64,000 nt of DNA from Aptenodytes patagonicus. Lineage: Eukaryota; Chordata; Aves; Sphenisciformes; Spheniscidae. Under the pieces are notes generated by a model that saw nothing but the letters and a program-made list of their open reading frames with translations, searched no databases and was not told the DNA's origin. The translations under genes were made by a program, and so were the position numbers. Where the stretch lies: contig NC_134958.1 of NCBI RefSeq assembly GCF_965638725.1, positions 14,635,464 through 14,699,463 on the forward strand. The letters are read 5' to 3'. Positions 1 through 13,500 of the stretch are shown here, piece by piece; within the stretch, counting starts at the first letter, position 1, and the number at the start of each line of letters is the position of its first letter.

Positions 1-3000
1 AAAACAAGATGAGGATGCACCCAGCCCTCCGCACCCCACAGCGCAGGAAATCACCCTCAGATGGGAGCAAAGGAAGGAAAAAGGCGAAACAATGTGTGGG
101 GCAGGATACACGGCCGAAATGCTGGCTGCTGCACAGCACCGCCTTACAGCCACAGAGCCGTGGTCAGCCTGAGAAGCACAGTTAGTAATCACTGCTCATC
201 AACCACCTCCTAAATAAAATAATTTTCAATGTGTAAAAGCATTTTCTGCAGGAGGGAACTTGGCCCGTTAAGCTCCTCCAGTCTTGGTCACCCCTGCTGT
301 GAGGGAGGCAGGGGCTCAGCACCGGGCTTGTGGTGCCCCACTTCCAAAAGCCTCCCTTCCAGGCCACCCGGTTTGGGCTCCAGCACTCCGCACTTGTAAA
401 CACTTCATTTCCTTCTCTACAAACACTGCGTCAGCTCCTCCAGCGGGTACAACCCTGTCCAAGGCACCAGGGCACACGAAGCTCTGGCCCTGTGAGCACA
501 CACAGCCCAGCCCCCCCAGGGTCTGCATGAACCAAGGGCTCTCAGTTCACCATCCACCTCTCCAGGGACACACAAGCCAGACAGACATATGGATACTGGC
601 ATGGCTCCACTCACTCGCTCTTTCCCATATCTAGCTCAAAAGAGACCTAGCTGACAAGGGAGATGAGTCCCCATCAGTGGTCTGGCCTCGGAGCTGCAAG
701 GTTGCTGTGCCTTGGGACAGGCCACGCGTGCCACACAGCATTTGGGGCAGAGTGTGCTTTGATTTGAGTGGGTACAAGGCACATGTTGTAACCCTTCACC
801 TTGAGAGACACAGTCCGTACTTCAGCAGGGATTTAACTCCCTGCTTAGCGTGAAATTGCTGTTGGGAAGCAGATGACTAATGCCTCAGGCCAGAAAGCAT
901 TCATCCTTCCCAGGAGGAGCTGTAAGGAGCAGAGGCTTCCCAGCTCAGAGGGGCAATGCTGCACCAAGCGCATCCTCTCCCTGGTGAGGCTGAGCACCGC
1001 AGGAACAAAGCCCTGGGAACCTTCCACTCCTGCAGGCAAAACGTCCCTTACCTGAAACACCCTGGGCTGGGGACAGGGCTGCAACGCTCACAAAACCTCG
1101 ATGCTGGCCGAGCCTCCGCCTGCCTGCTCGCCTTGCTTCCCCGCACAGCGACTCAGCACACTGCATGCAAACACAGCCAGGAAAAATGCATAATTTTTTA
1201 TGAATTCAGCACAGAAGCAGTAAAGGAGGGAAGCGCAGCAGGCTCCCTCCAAGCGAGGAGGAAACTTTTGTGACCCTCACTGGGGTATAGGCCTTGCCCA
1301 AGGGCGGCTGTGGGCTGGCACCACCTCCAGCTCCCTCTTCCACCCTCATGCTGGCTGTCCTGCCCTCAGTTTTCCAGCAGGCTACCAGGGAGCTACCCAA
1401 GTAGCCACCAAGGGATCACCACAAAATCCGTACAGGTCTCTGGTACAAATGCTGTTCCGCGAACATGAGCATACTGACAGCAAAAGGTTGTTTTCACTCT
1501 TGGGGCAGTTTGGCAAAGGATAAACCCATTGTTCAGACTCAGAACACAATCTCGGCTCTTTGTCTGGGTAATGGCCATGATAAATAACGAGCGGTAGCTA
1601 ATTAGCCTCATGAAGCTGTTCATTAAACAGAAAAGAGCATGCAGGGATTGTAACAATACCAGGCAGCAAGTGGAGCACACATCTTCTCACACCCACTTGC
1701 ACATCCCACACAGCTCCAGGGCTTCTCCTCCCACCAGCCCAGAGCTGGGCGAGGGAACCCACAGTCCCCTTCGCTACTCTCTGCCTGCGTGCCTGCCCCT
1801 ACGCTCCTCTGGACTGGATTCCTACATAGGAATGCGCCTCCAAAGCGCTGCAGCTGCACCACAGCACTGCCTCAGTTTCCATGGCAACTTCCACTCACAT
1901 CATTGCTCAATATTGTTCTTTTCCATTTAACAAGAGATCCCTGCTGCTCTTTTAAACAGTTCATTATCGTTTGTGCTCCAGCAGACCATCCCTCAACCAG
2001 CACCGCCCTATACAAAACAGAATCAATTTAGTAAGCGTTTGTGCTTCGGTACAGGAGGGCAGACTGAAGAGGGTAGGACATAACCCAGCTGGATTCTTGT
2101 CCAGGCACCTACCTCAGGAGACAACCACCAAGAATTTGAGTCTGCTTATACCTTCCCTGGGCCCAGGCTAGCCCATTCCCATCTTCACATGCAAGTAGCT
2201 GCTCTGGGAAGGGTGCACCCCATGTTCGGGGAAGCGCATGGGTGTGGGATGTCTCTGTAGAGCCTCCCTCCAGGCCAGCCGGTGCAGCAGCAGCGTGGGA
2301 CAGTTCCTCAGCCTCCTGCAGGAAGGGCACACTCACACCCACCAGCACCGGACCAGCCCTTCAGCAGAGCACTTCTCAGATCCCCACATCCTGTGGTTTC
2401 CTGCAATAACATCTGTGATTAAAACCTGGTATTTTGCCTAGAAATAGCACCTACTTAGACCATAGTCAAGTCATGCGACGCTTCTAATAGATGTGACTGA
2501 AAACCTCATTCATCATTCCCATACTCACCCCAACAGCGCTCCTTTCCTGGCAAAAGGGATGCAGAATGCACGTGAGATGGAGTTTAATGCTTCGTTATCC
2601 ACAGGAGATGAAGGCACTTACAGGGGAGCTCTAGATCCTGTCCCACAGACACAGAATCAAGGTAAGAAAGCACTTGCCACGCAAAGCAAACCTGATGTAC
2701 TGAATTCGGTCCGACTTCCCTTCTTATTGGGTTGGGGAATTAGCTTCTAGGTAATGAAGTGTGTAGGCACACAGTTTACAGACAGAAAAGACTTACTATA
2801 AAATTGATCTAAATGAGCCATTACAGAAGAGTTTCTTAATAGGCCTAAAGGGCAGAAGGAGACAGAGACAAAAGACCTAAACAGGAGATGGCTCCCAGAC
2901 AGAATTTAGCTGAGAGGGCTGGAATAGCAAGTTCGTAACTTCCTGATGCCTGAGCACAGACAAGCTGCCTTGGGAAATACACAGGGAAGCAAGGAAAAGA

Positions 3001-3794
3001 AACAAAAAGCCAGACAGGACAGACTTACGCTATTGTCTAAGTCATGCATTATGCAGCTCAGAGTTAATTCCATTAGTGACCTTCCCAGAATAAGTGTGTA
3101 AGTTTGCAGGGAACTTGCAACATCAAGAAGAGAGATAAGCTTTACATGCCCGTACTGAGAGGTCAAAGCCAAGTACAACACAAATCTGCCTGTGAAAGTA
3201 ATATACACAAGGCACCTCGCAGTGTCAGACTCTCTTTCCTGTCAGCATCAATTCACATCTTTCTCGCAACCATTTCTTTACCACCTATTTCAGCTTTTGC
3301 CACAGCTCTTTTTGCAATGGTATTGAGACAAGAATCAGGAGCATGGGAATTATAACAGCTCCCAGGAAGACACTAAAAACAGCAACCTGCCTGAGCAGTG
3401 CAATTCACAGCACACCTCACTTGCCCTCCGGTTTACCATTTAAGATGCTACTATGCATATAAAATAGAATTAGAATAGGAAAGTGATTGACGGAAGCCAG
3501 GCAAAGTGTACTCTCAGGGTTCAGGCTTTTAAGGACAAGCCTTTTAAGAATTCTGCAACAAATGTAGTGAAACTGCATTATCACTACTTATGGACTATAT
3601 AATGACCCCAGAGAAAAAGAATCCGCTTCACCCACTGGAACTGGATGCATGGGCTTTAACTACTAGTCTTTAGAATTAAAAAGAAACACAGCATCTCCAA
3701 GTTAATATTGCAGAACTTTATACTACACTTAAGACACTTAGATCGTACTTGACAGGTCACTGTCATAAGGACGCTGATGCAAATACAAATGTTA
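1..3794. other. Flank downstream of MORF4L1 with no recognised gene
   Basis: I read both strands and found no exon that I can assign to a protein family. The open frames here are short and do not share splice-bounded homology with anything I recognise. By mammalian synteny the next gene on this side would be CTSH, pointing toward MORF4L1, but none of its conserved C-terminal protease motifs are visible. A weak splice-bounded segment at 2605-2661 is listed as a finding. A TAATTA-containing AT-rich stretch near 1590-1660 could be a conserved noncoding element, which only alignment could show. Confidence 0.5.
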
Positions 3795-3819
3795 GAAACA
3801 ACACTTGAAATTAAAAAAG

Positions 3820-3825
3820 TTTATT
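3820..3825 (-). terminator. MORF4L1: Distal poly(A) signal of MORF4L1
   Basis: On the minus strand this reads AATAAA, about 610 nt after the MORF4L1 stop codon. A GT-rich stretch follows within about 25 nt (near 3795-3803), the usual arrangement of signal and downstream element. Cleavage would fall near 3800. I take this as the main 3' end; the choice between this and the proximal signal is inference. Confidence 0.7.
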
Positions 3826-4307
3826 TGAAGATTTGTAAAACAGCTCTGTGAAAGACCAACATTTCCAAGACACTACGATATGATAATGCATTTTCCTATT
3901 GTTAGAATATAAAAAAGTCACAGTCCTTCCACTATCTAAATAAAAGCATACATTTATGGACCAAACATTTTACTTCCAACACCAAGAAAGTAAATGGGTT
4001 TGAAAGTCAGACTAATCAATAGCACCAACACTAGGTGATCACAGCCCTCATGGGTCTGAGAGTCTGGGTTTGTCATTACTATGCAATAAAGCAGGTTAGT
4101 GAAGCAAATTTTAATGTCAAAACAGACCCACGAGCACTGAAGAGTTCATACAATGAAATATCATAATGCATTTTTTACATTCCATTGATGCAAACAACAG
4201 TAGCAAGCCAGAAACACCAGAGAGTTCCCGTTAAACTCCAAGCTTCCATTTCGGGACAAGAACATCTTCAGAACTTACAAATGCCAGTTCCATTTTAAAC
4301 ACACAAC

Positions 4308-4313
4308 TTTATT
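4308..4313 (-). terminator. MORF4L1: Proximal poly(A) signal of MORF4L1
   Basis: This is a minus-strand AATAAA about 125 nt after the stop codon, followed at once by a GTTGTGTGTTT-like GT-rich stretch. It would give a transcript with a very short 3' UTR. Both signals may be used. Confidence 0.55.
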
Positions 4314-4436
4314 CACTTTATGTGTACATAATTTGTGCAATAGAGACATGTGCAATAGAAAGGTGAAGAACAAGCTGTAGAAGTGGACAGTATTACAAGG
4401 ATCCAATTATCACTTCATTGCAAAGCAGCACAGTTA

Positions 4437-4521
4437 TTATACTGCTTTCCGATGATACTCAGGAGGGGCTACTTCATAGTCACTGGCGCTAAACAACGCG
4501 GAGGAATTCTTTGCTAAATAC
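4437..4521 (-). CDS. MORF4L1: MORF4L1 coding exon 12 with stop codon
   Basis: It encodes residues 296-323 and ends [14 protein letters not shown], then TAA at 4439-4437. The acceptor is TTTTTCATAG. The 3' UTR continues downstream to one of the two poly(A) signals. Confidence 0.98.
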
Positions 4522-7500
4522 CTATGAAAAATAATGAAAAGATTAAATTACCTTCTTGCCTAAAGTCTCCGTTGTTTAGCATCACGTGAGTGAATCGTTA
4601 GGTGTTTGCTGAGACCATAAAACATGATTTCAAGAGTACAAATCTAACGTATCTACTAAAAAGTCAGCTGTGTAAAGCAACTAAAGATTTGACAGCTCAT
4701 GCCAAAAAAAATCAATTCCAAACAAGTTGCCAAGCAACTCTGGCTCCAAGTGAGCACAGGGAGGTTAAGATTAACAGGATGAAACAGTTGACATTTGAGG
4801 TGCAGTCAGCTGCCGTACCAAGAATCAATTTACTACTGATTGTACTCAAAGGGGTAGGGACAAGGAGTAGGACACCATGAAGTTCTGTCTGCACAAACAT
4901 GGAACTTAAATGGCTAAATAAACGATGGCTAGAGCAAAATGAGCGATGGTCAACTAAGTGCAATAGCCGAAGATAAGCATTACATGCCACTACTTCTCAT
5001 CAAATGGACTCAGGGATTTCTGGTCAATGCACCGGCTTCACATTTCTATCTTTACAGCTGAAAGCTCTTTAGCACTCGCATTTACAAAGACTATGATCTA
5101 CTCAAGACTCTAGGACTATTCCAAGGCAAGTTTGCCCTGGAAGTCAGGCTGATCCATTTCTAGTTCTACTGCAGAGCTGTCTTGGATTTGCTGAGGCTTT
5201 TCTTTCAACTTCCAATAGCTTACCCAATCACACAGAGGTAAAAGCTGGTATTTACTGGCAAAACATTTTAATGCTTTGTTACCCTAATATTTACAAATCA
5301 ATATTTCCAAACACTATCAGTAGACCACTGAAGTCTTGTACAAAAATACACAGAACACTTCTCTTCTCCATGACAATCACAAATGGAAGTTTACAGCTTT
5401 AGTAAATTTGACCAAGAAAGTCTGCCAGTACAGCAAAAGCAAAAAGCTGCACTGACACTGTAGGCTCGCATACGGTTTCATACCACACACCTGTCCCTAC
5501 CTATATGTATCAATAAATTGCAGGAGTATAATACTAAGTCCCTCCAGTGCAGTACAGATGCATGGAAGCTGCTGAAGTCACGCTCGTACATAGATATAGG
5601 GGAATACAGGTATGACACCTCAGACACTAAACTGAAGTTTAATTCTATTTTAGCATCTTGCATTCGGGAAACATTTACAGGTGAACTAAGCAGCAAGTGA
5701 CTCCATAGTTCCTTATAGCAGTGAGGAAGTATTTCATCACCTGTCTGAAATCAAATGTCTGATTTTTTTTAAGAAACATTTCACATTGAAGTCTTGTATT
5801 ATTATTTAGGACAAGGTTTTCATCCTAAATATAACGTCTACAGCACCACAGCGTAGTGCAGTGCACTAAAGCTACAATGACAGTTTACCCCAGAAATAAC
5901 ATTAGTAAGGTTCATTAGTTTTTAACATTTGCTCAATTATTGTTGAGTAACTGTTGTGTAATTTCAATTACAGTTTGCTGTAATTGTCATCCACTTTTTA
6001 TAGCAACTACAAATAAATGCTTCAACATTTATTTTGAAACAAGTAGCAGACTTGGATAGTTTAAAAGTGCAGGCTAATAGAGACGTAAGCACATGTTTAA
6101 CTAGCAATAACCTCAGTATAACTGGAGAGAAGTTAAAGCCAGTCTTACTCATGTTACTGTGCAGCAAAGTTTGAGAAAGCTTCACTGCAATCTTTGGTGA
6201 ACATACCATGCACAAGCCCAAGATTATACACAGACATATATATATAAAACAATTGTTCACTGAAAATAGGCCACATTACAATAGCCTGTACTTACTTAAC
6301 TTTTTCTTTCTGAGACTTAAAAAGTACTTACTTTAAGAAGTCATGCAAATAGTTTAACAGCAAAGCCAGACTCTTCTCATCAAGAGGAGTGTAAGCAAGC
6401 ATAGCTCCAATGCGCACTGTTTCAAAAGAAGTAGCACTTGTTAGTTATAAACAACAACTTTAACAAGTATTTCAGTACAGTCTAAAACCTTACAGTAGCA
6501 TATAAAAACAGCCCAGGAATCTATTTCAATATATAAAGCCCACCTAAAATACCTAGGCTGTTGAAAATTTATTTCCATTCTAAATCCTTGAGTGGCTCTG
6601 AACATTTTAGGTACATGGAATAAGGAAAGAATGAAACCATATGTTTCATAGTCACTTGTCAAATTTCTGCAGTTCACACCCACTGAGACTCAAAAGACAG
6701 GAAAAGGAAGCATTTGAATACTTCTAACTGCTCTTCTTCAACCTCTAGAGGTCATACTCACCAAATAACCTCAGAAGGTGTGGGGCACCATAGACTTGAG
6801 ACATTGGAGCATCCGGGTGATCTGCTAAAATTTCGGCATATTGGGGCCTCTCAAACTTGTACAGTAGTTGAGTTCCCAGCATGACATTGAAGTATTCTTT
6901 AATTCCAGCCACAACTTCATTGACTGCATACTCCCTGGTAAACAGAGAAAACATTGCAAGTCTTGTTCAAGTGACTGGATGGACACAAGATGAGAGTTGG
7001 CTTGGTGAGTCCATCAAAATTGCAAAGATCTTTTACAAGCCTTCAGATTTTTCAAGGAAATTTGTCTGGAGGCCTTAAAATGTACAGCCGCAGGAAGTGA
7101 TGCATTTCAAGACCTCCTTTAAAAATGGACTGTTCTGAACTCCGTAAGAATTTAGGCAAACTGAAAAAAGCCTTGTTTTTAGTCACCTACTCACGTAAAG
7201 AAATTAACTCTTAGAGCAGTCCTTTCAAAGCAACAGTGAGTATTTCTAAGGACACTTACCGGCTCTTGTGTTTTCAACCAAAGTTAATCCCAACTCACAT
7301 CCGTTTAAGAGTACAATACTATAAGTAATCAGACTGAACTGCTTAACAGAAGGGGACAGCCACCCAATATTTCAGGCAACTGACCCTTTCTAACTAGGCC
7401 TCTCAATGCCATACTCCTGCAGGCCTCCAACTTCACAAATAACTGAATAACAACTGTGTAGGAATTAGCAGTGACACTGCAAATCTGAGAAGTACAACCC

Positions 7501-10500
7501 TCACTCCACCCTGCAAACAAATTTAGAACAGACATTAGGACAATTACATAAAAGAATGTTAAAACACCCTGACAAGTCAATAATATGCTTCCTCTTGAAT
7601 GGAAGAAAATAACTTCACATTTCTAGTTTCTCTCCCTTTAAAACAGGAAAGCTTTGTTCAAGAATAAACACACCTTGTTTGTTGTCAGGGCTGGACAGCT
7701 GGGGTAATTACAAATAAGAATCTTCAAAGCTATCTCCTCAAGGTAGTTAGCTCTGCCCATCTGATTCTTTTAAAAGTCATCCTCTACCTCCCTGTCCCCC
7801 ACCCCTCTACCTCCACTCGAGAGTCCGCCCACACAGTAACACTCTACTCATCTGCTAGGTAGCTTTTTTGATAGTTTGTTCAGCTCATACATAGCAAGTG
7901 CCACTGAGTTTATTCACCCAACGTAGGAAGCCTGAGCTAGAATGAAGGGGTGGAGAACTATTCGCTTGGCTTTTATCAGCTTCCTTTAGAAAAAGGCTTA
8001 GGGAAAGTGGGGGAAGCAGAAATAATACCCAGAAAGCGGAACTGCATTCTTGAATTACCTCCTCAAAGATTTCTGAATTCCTCGATCACCTTGGTCTTGG
8101 AACATGAAGCTGGACATAGGGCTGGGACATGTTTAACAACCTTACTAAATTTTCCATGAAATAGAAGTCCAACAATAGCAGCAAAAGTAGTATTTAAGAT
8201 TTGAAATGACCACAACTTACTTGTTATCAGTATTTCCTCGTGATTTTTTGTAATTTGCATAATCCTCTAAAATGGAGTCAACATTCTTCTTGGCAGGAAG
8301 ATAGAAGAGCTACACAAGAAGCAAAAACGAACAAATACAAGTTGTCTAATTTATGTAGACATTTATATCTGCATGCTAAATTTAAATCAACATACATAAG
8401 GACATTTCTAGAATAAAATTAACAGGTTAAGATGTTAAGTGTTATTAAAGGAACACCCGTTTTAGTTATGCATACCAAAAAAACTCCGTAACAGTGACTA
8501 TATCCATGTTTCCATTTAACATTTGTGCTGCTCAACCGCAACCTGATGATGAACTGCTAAAGTCACCCCAAGAGTCAAAGGTATGCAGCAAAGCACACAC
8601 ATACCCCTACAGACCTGCCTACACCAGGCCAAACAGCAGTTACAAAAGCAACAGTGACCATTTTGCCTGTTCTTCTGTCTGTTCTTCTTGCATCCACAGT
8701 TCAGCACTTGGCACTACTATTGCTGCAAAGCAAATAAGCCTGCCAAGCACCTGCTGGGAAGTTTAACTGCCTGCACAGTCTGAAGAGTATTAGAGCTACA
8801 TCAGAGCTTACAGAATTGAAGACAAATATTCCCAGCCATCATTCACCAAGGATTAACTTCCATCTTTAATACCATACACAGATCATCTGTACCCACAGAC
8901 GCTCGTTCAGTTGTACATGGCAAGGCTCAGTAGTACAGCAAATTCACATACTTGGGTTTCTTTTTTTTTTTTTTGAGGCATGGGCCCCAGTCCACTTATC
9001 TATTTCCTTTCATAAGAGCACTACAGTCTGAAGACATTTGGGGGGGTGGGGGGGAAGCAAGTCTCCAGAACCGGAGTCAGTGTAACGTAGCCGTGCTTAA
9101 GCACCTTTACTGCTGATGCAAGTTTAAGATTTGTATTCACCGAGAAAAGTCAGCCTTATCCACGTAGGACTTAACAAGATTTTTACATGTCTGGGATTGC
9201 AAGAACAGAGACAGTACCTTGGAGTACCAGTAAGTTACAGCATATAATTGCAACCTACCAAACAACAGCAAACAGTTTTAAACGGTATTATTTTCTATGC
9301 TCTTGTCGATTTTAGTAAGCAGTTTCACACATGAAACAAGTAATGATTCATTAATATGTTTTAAGTTCATGAAAATGTTTTATACTTTTAAAATGGAAAG
9401 CAAAGTTTAATTTACTGTATCAGGAAGCTTTATATGGATCCAGCCTGGCAGAAGTTAAGAATCGCTACCCTAAGCGACAGCTTTATATCAGAGCTATAGA
9501 ACAACTTAAGATACTCGAACTTGGCAGTGAGTGACAGGTAAACAAGGCAGGAAGGAGCTAAGGTAAAATATGCATCACATGTGACGCTCCTACAGACCAA
9601 TTCTCTACCAACTAAGTAAACTGTTCAAAACATAACAGCAGGCCAAGCATGCATAGAGTTAACACCACACTTAAAGCTTAAATAAGTTTTTTAAATTATT
9701 TGCCTTTCTAGCTTATGCTCGATTAGACCAAGTCTATTCTACAAATTCACATGCAACTCTGCTGAGCCACAGTCCTACTCACAGGTGACCTTTGGTTAAA
9801 ATCCAACCGGAATGACAACTGTCAAGTAAGCCATCAGGCTGCTGTCAAACTCTACAAGAGGTTTCACTACATCGCACTTGAAGAGGATATGAAATTCTAG
9901 TTTTAGTGTCCTCGCCTATACATGGCCAGATTGTTCTTTTGACAAATTACCTGCTTTTGCCTGGTGATCAAGTCCCAGTCATCTACCAGCCATGGTTTCA
10001 GCTCTTCTGGGATTTTCACCTTTACTTCAACTCTGTTCATAAATGTTTCTTCCTAAAAAAGTGAAGCCAGACCAATTACTTTCAAATAACTGTTCAAGCT
10101 AAGAGTGACCCATATTCCTTGTTTTCACAACTGAAATACACCACTGGACTGAGGAATTACTACAGTAATTCCTGTAGGCTCCGCAGGGAACAAGGAAATA
10201 GCTTAGTTTTTCCAAGGCCACTTGGGAACCATAGTTTCGCAAGTTGTAACATTTCACACTGCCATACTGCAGGACCAAGTATTGCTGTCTGTATTTCTGA
10301 GCAAAGCAACCTTCCCGTTTTCTATCAAAAATCCTGTAAGAACCAGAAATACATACACTTTCAACCGTTGGATCTACTCGAGCCCTCTTCTTCCTAGGAG
10401 GCTGAGGAGTCTCACTGGTACTGCTCCCTTCTCCAATTCCTGGAGCTGTACAGAAAAATGACATTATGCTGCTTAAGAAATCTGGTAAGTCAGTAAGAAA

Positions 10501-13500
10501 TACCAGTAAAAAAAGATTTAGAAGGATTTAAAACTAAGACTCAGATTTTCTCTCAGGTCACCTTTTCACTTGTTTTTGTTTTAAGTATTACTTGTATTCT
10601 GGAAGTTCCACATATTTGTGACAGTTTAAACTGCTATATTTACACTTATCTGAAGATGGCGGTTTCTGCATTAAAAACAAACCACTATGTCAGTATTTAA
10701 CATTCTTCAGAAGAATTTTTGGAACCAGCAACTCAGCTTTGCAGATATGTCACATCTCCATCTCAATAAGGAAATAATTTAATAAGTCAAACTTATGTTT
10801 TAACAGCTCCATGGAGATATCACTTTGCTTTTAATTTGTTAGATGTCAAAATCTTGATAGACTGAAACAAGTAGTTTGTGTACAAACCAGAAAAGTATGC
10901 ATTCCTCCTGACCAAGAGGAAAAGACATCTGAAGTCCAAGAGGAACAACACAAGGTGATAGTAAGTAAACTTAGTTGAGGCAGATTTAAGGTCTTATTCC
11001 AGCTAAGAATCCTTCACTAAGGATATCCGCTTATATACAAAATAAAGATATACTTACTTTTCTGTTTGTTCTTTTTTGTTTTCCTGCAAGAAGAACACAG
11101 ATTATTGCAAATATAAAGATAGTGTTACTTAAAGAATCGAAAGTAGAAAGCCAGAGAAATTGTCCACTAAGTTCAGAACAATGAGTGAACACTCCGTGGC
11201 CTCTAAATACACTCCGAGTATTTAGATAAAAGCACATGAAAGAAATGTCAGATATGATTTAGCATCACAGTTATGATACTACAAGATTTTTCATTTAACA
11301 GACTATAATTCACCATTTTGGGGGGGAATCACTAACTTAAACCTACAAAACCCCAGAAGGCTTGCCAAGAACACACGAGTATTTAAAAACGGTACTGACT
11401 GACACTTATGCAAGTAACATCTACAGATGTTTCATACTTTCCAAGTGCTCTTCGAAAACTACACTAGATTTGTAGTTTTATTTCTGTATTTCAAGGATCA
11501 TGTAGAGACAGAATATGGGACAAGGAAACAGAAGTCCTGGGAATTATCAGATAAATCTCAGTCAACTGAATTAACTTCCAGTAAAGTATTGAAAAAACCA
11601 CACAGTTTTACCACTACAGCAGTAGAGGGAAGTTTAAATAGCACTATCAGAATTATATGCATGAAGCTGCATGGACTGCCTATAATTCCGTCATCAACTT
11701 TTAGGGGAGATCACAATTACACTTGCCACTTATTAGAAACATTTGGAACACTACTAAATAGCATTGTCCCTAATATTTATCTTCTTCCAAATGCTTCTCT
11801 CAACACTTACTGTTTCTAATTTACACACTTCACACTTCTCTAAAGTCTCTATCCTTAGCCCTTATTTTTATTCCAAATGAAAAGCTATACTTCCAAAAAT
11901 TTTAAAGACACCTGAAATACAATGCATATGACATGTAAATATTCAGATAGGTCAAGAGTATCAATGACAAAATTAAACTGTCCTAACAGGTATTTTTGTT
12001 ATTATCTGAACTTTGTATATTTACTAACCATTTTCAGAAAATTTTAATTAAGAGTACTACTAGTCACATTTCAATTTGCTCACTATTAATAGGAGTCCAG
12101 TTAAACTTCTCAAAAAATTGCAGATTGTGTGGATAAAACTCTTTACCAGTACAAGATTATTTCCTTGGAAATTCACCACTATCTCAAGTGACTCTTGTAT
12201 TCAGGCTTTGAACTGGGTTTATCTGTGTCAGGAAGCAGGCAGAGTTTCTAGGAAGGTCTGAAGATAGGAAGAGTAAGGCTTTTTTCAAGCTTCAAGTCAA
12301 ACAAGCATTAGGCTTAAACTGTGGGCAGAATAAAGATCATCTCTCTCCAGGAAGAAGGAACAATTGCCAAGTTAAGTCACTGATAATAGACTTGTGTATT
12401 GAAGAGAAAGTCTTCCAAACCTAGAGTAAACAAGGAGGAACAGGGAGTTCTTTCCATAATTAAAATCACAAGATAAAAATAATGTTAAGCATTAGTCTAG
12501 AAGCAGAGTCTTAAAAACCTGGAACAGACAGGCAATACAAAGTACTTAAAGAACTATCGCAATTAAGACAGTAAGCCACATCTATGTTACTGAAGCATAA
12601 AGTCTAGCATAAACCATTCTAGGCAGTTGCTTGTGCTCTCCCACCTCATTCCTTATATTTCAAGTCATGTGCCTCTGCTTCAAGTCAAAGCAGCCATCTG
12701 TTTGCAAAGTCTAAAAGACAAATCTGAGTTAGGGAACAAACAGAATGAGCTAAGGTTAGAGACAAAACATTAGCATTTGGCAGATTTTTTGATAGTCTGT
12801 ACAGCAGACTGTCTGGAGTAATACTCTTCACCAGGTGAAGGCAGCTGTGCAAGGTGAAGTGCTGCTGTTGTGTACAGCAATTGAAGCATGCAGTGCAACT
12901 TGATGTCTAGGAGAAAGATGCAGCATCTGTATCACAGAGGTTATATACAGCCCTACTGATAGAAGTTGTAGCCCAAGATGAGCAGCACATCTTAGATAGC
13001 TAGATTCCATTAACCAGACCAAGCAGTCTCATTTTGAGACATACAGCTGAAGAACACCATGCATTTTCCTCATGATGGCAGATAATGCCTTCCTGCAAGG
13101 ACAAAGGGGATGCAAGTCCTGAAGTGACACAAAAAGATGAAATGTATCTAGGGTAGATTAAAGCCCTTCCTTTTGTGCCACTTCACAACTACACTATGAA
13201 CAGCAAGCCCTATATTGCTGTATAGAAGCAGTATAAAAGCTTTCATTGACTTCTCTTTATATGGCAAGTACAGCCCAGCTGCTATTCTTCATTCACGTAT
13301 TTCTCTATTGACTGGCATTTTTCACTGAAAACTGACAACAAAACTAAAAAGCAGCATGGAAGTTTCAAGGAAGCCTCTGTGAAAAGAGTTTTAATTAAAA
13401 GGCTGGACAGAGCTGCAAGGTGCTAAAGATCTCTCAGTTCAAACCTAAAAGGATGCATCCCACTGTAGTCAGACATTACCTCCTCAAAGAAGCAGGGCCA

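Noticed and set aside
1-3800. Search for CTSH exons on the plus strand
   Set aside because: No papain-family motif (such as the NSWG box region or the C-terminal segment) could be found. The gene may lie further left.
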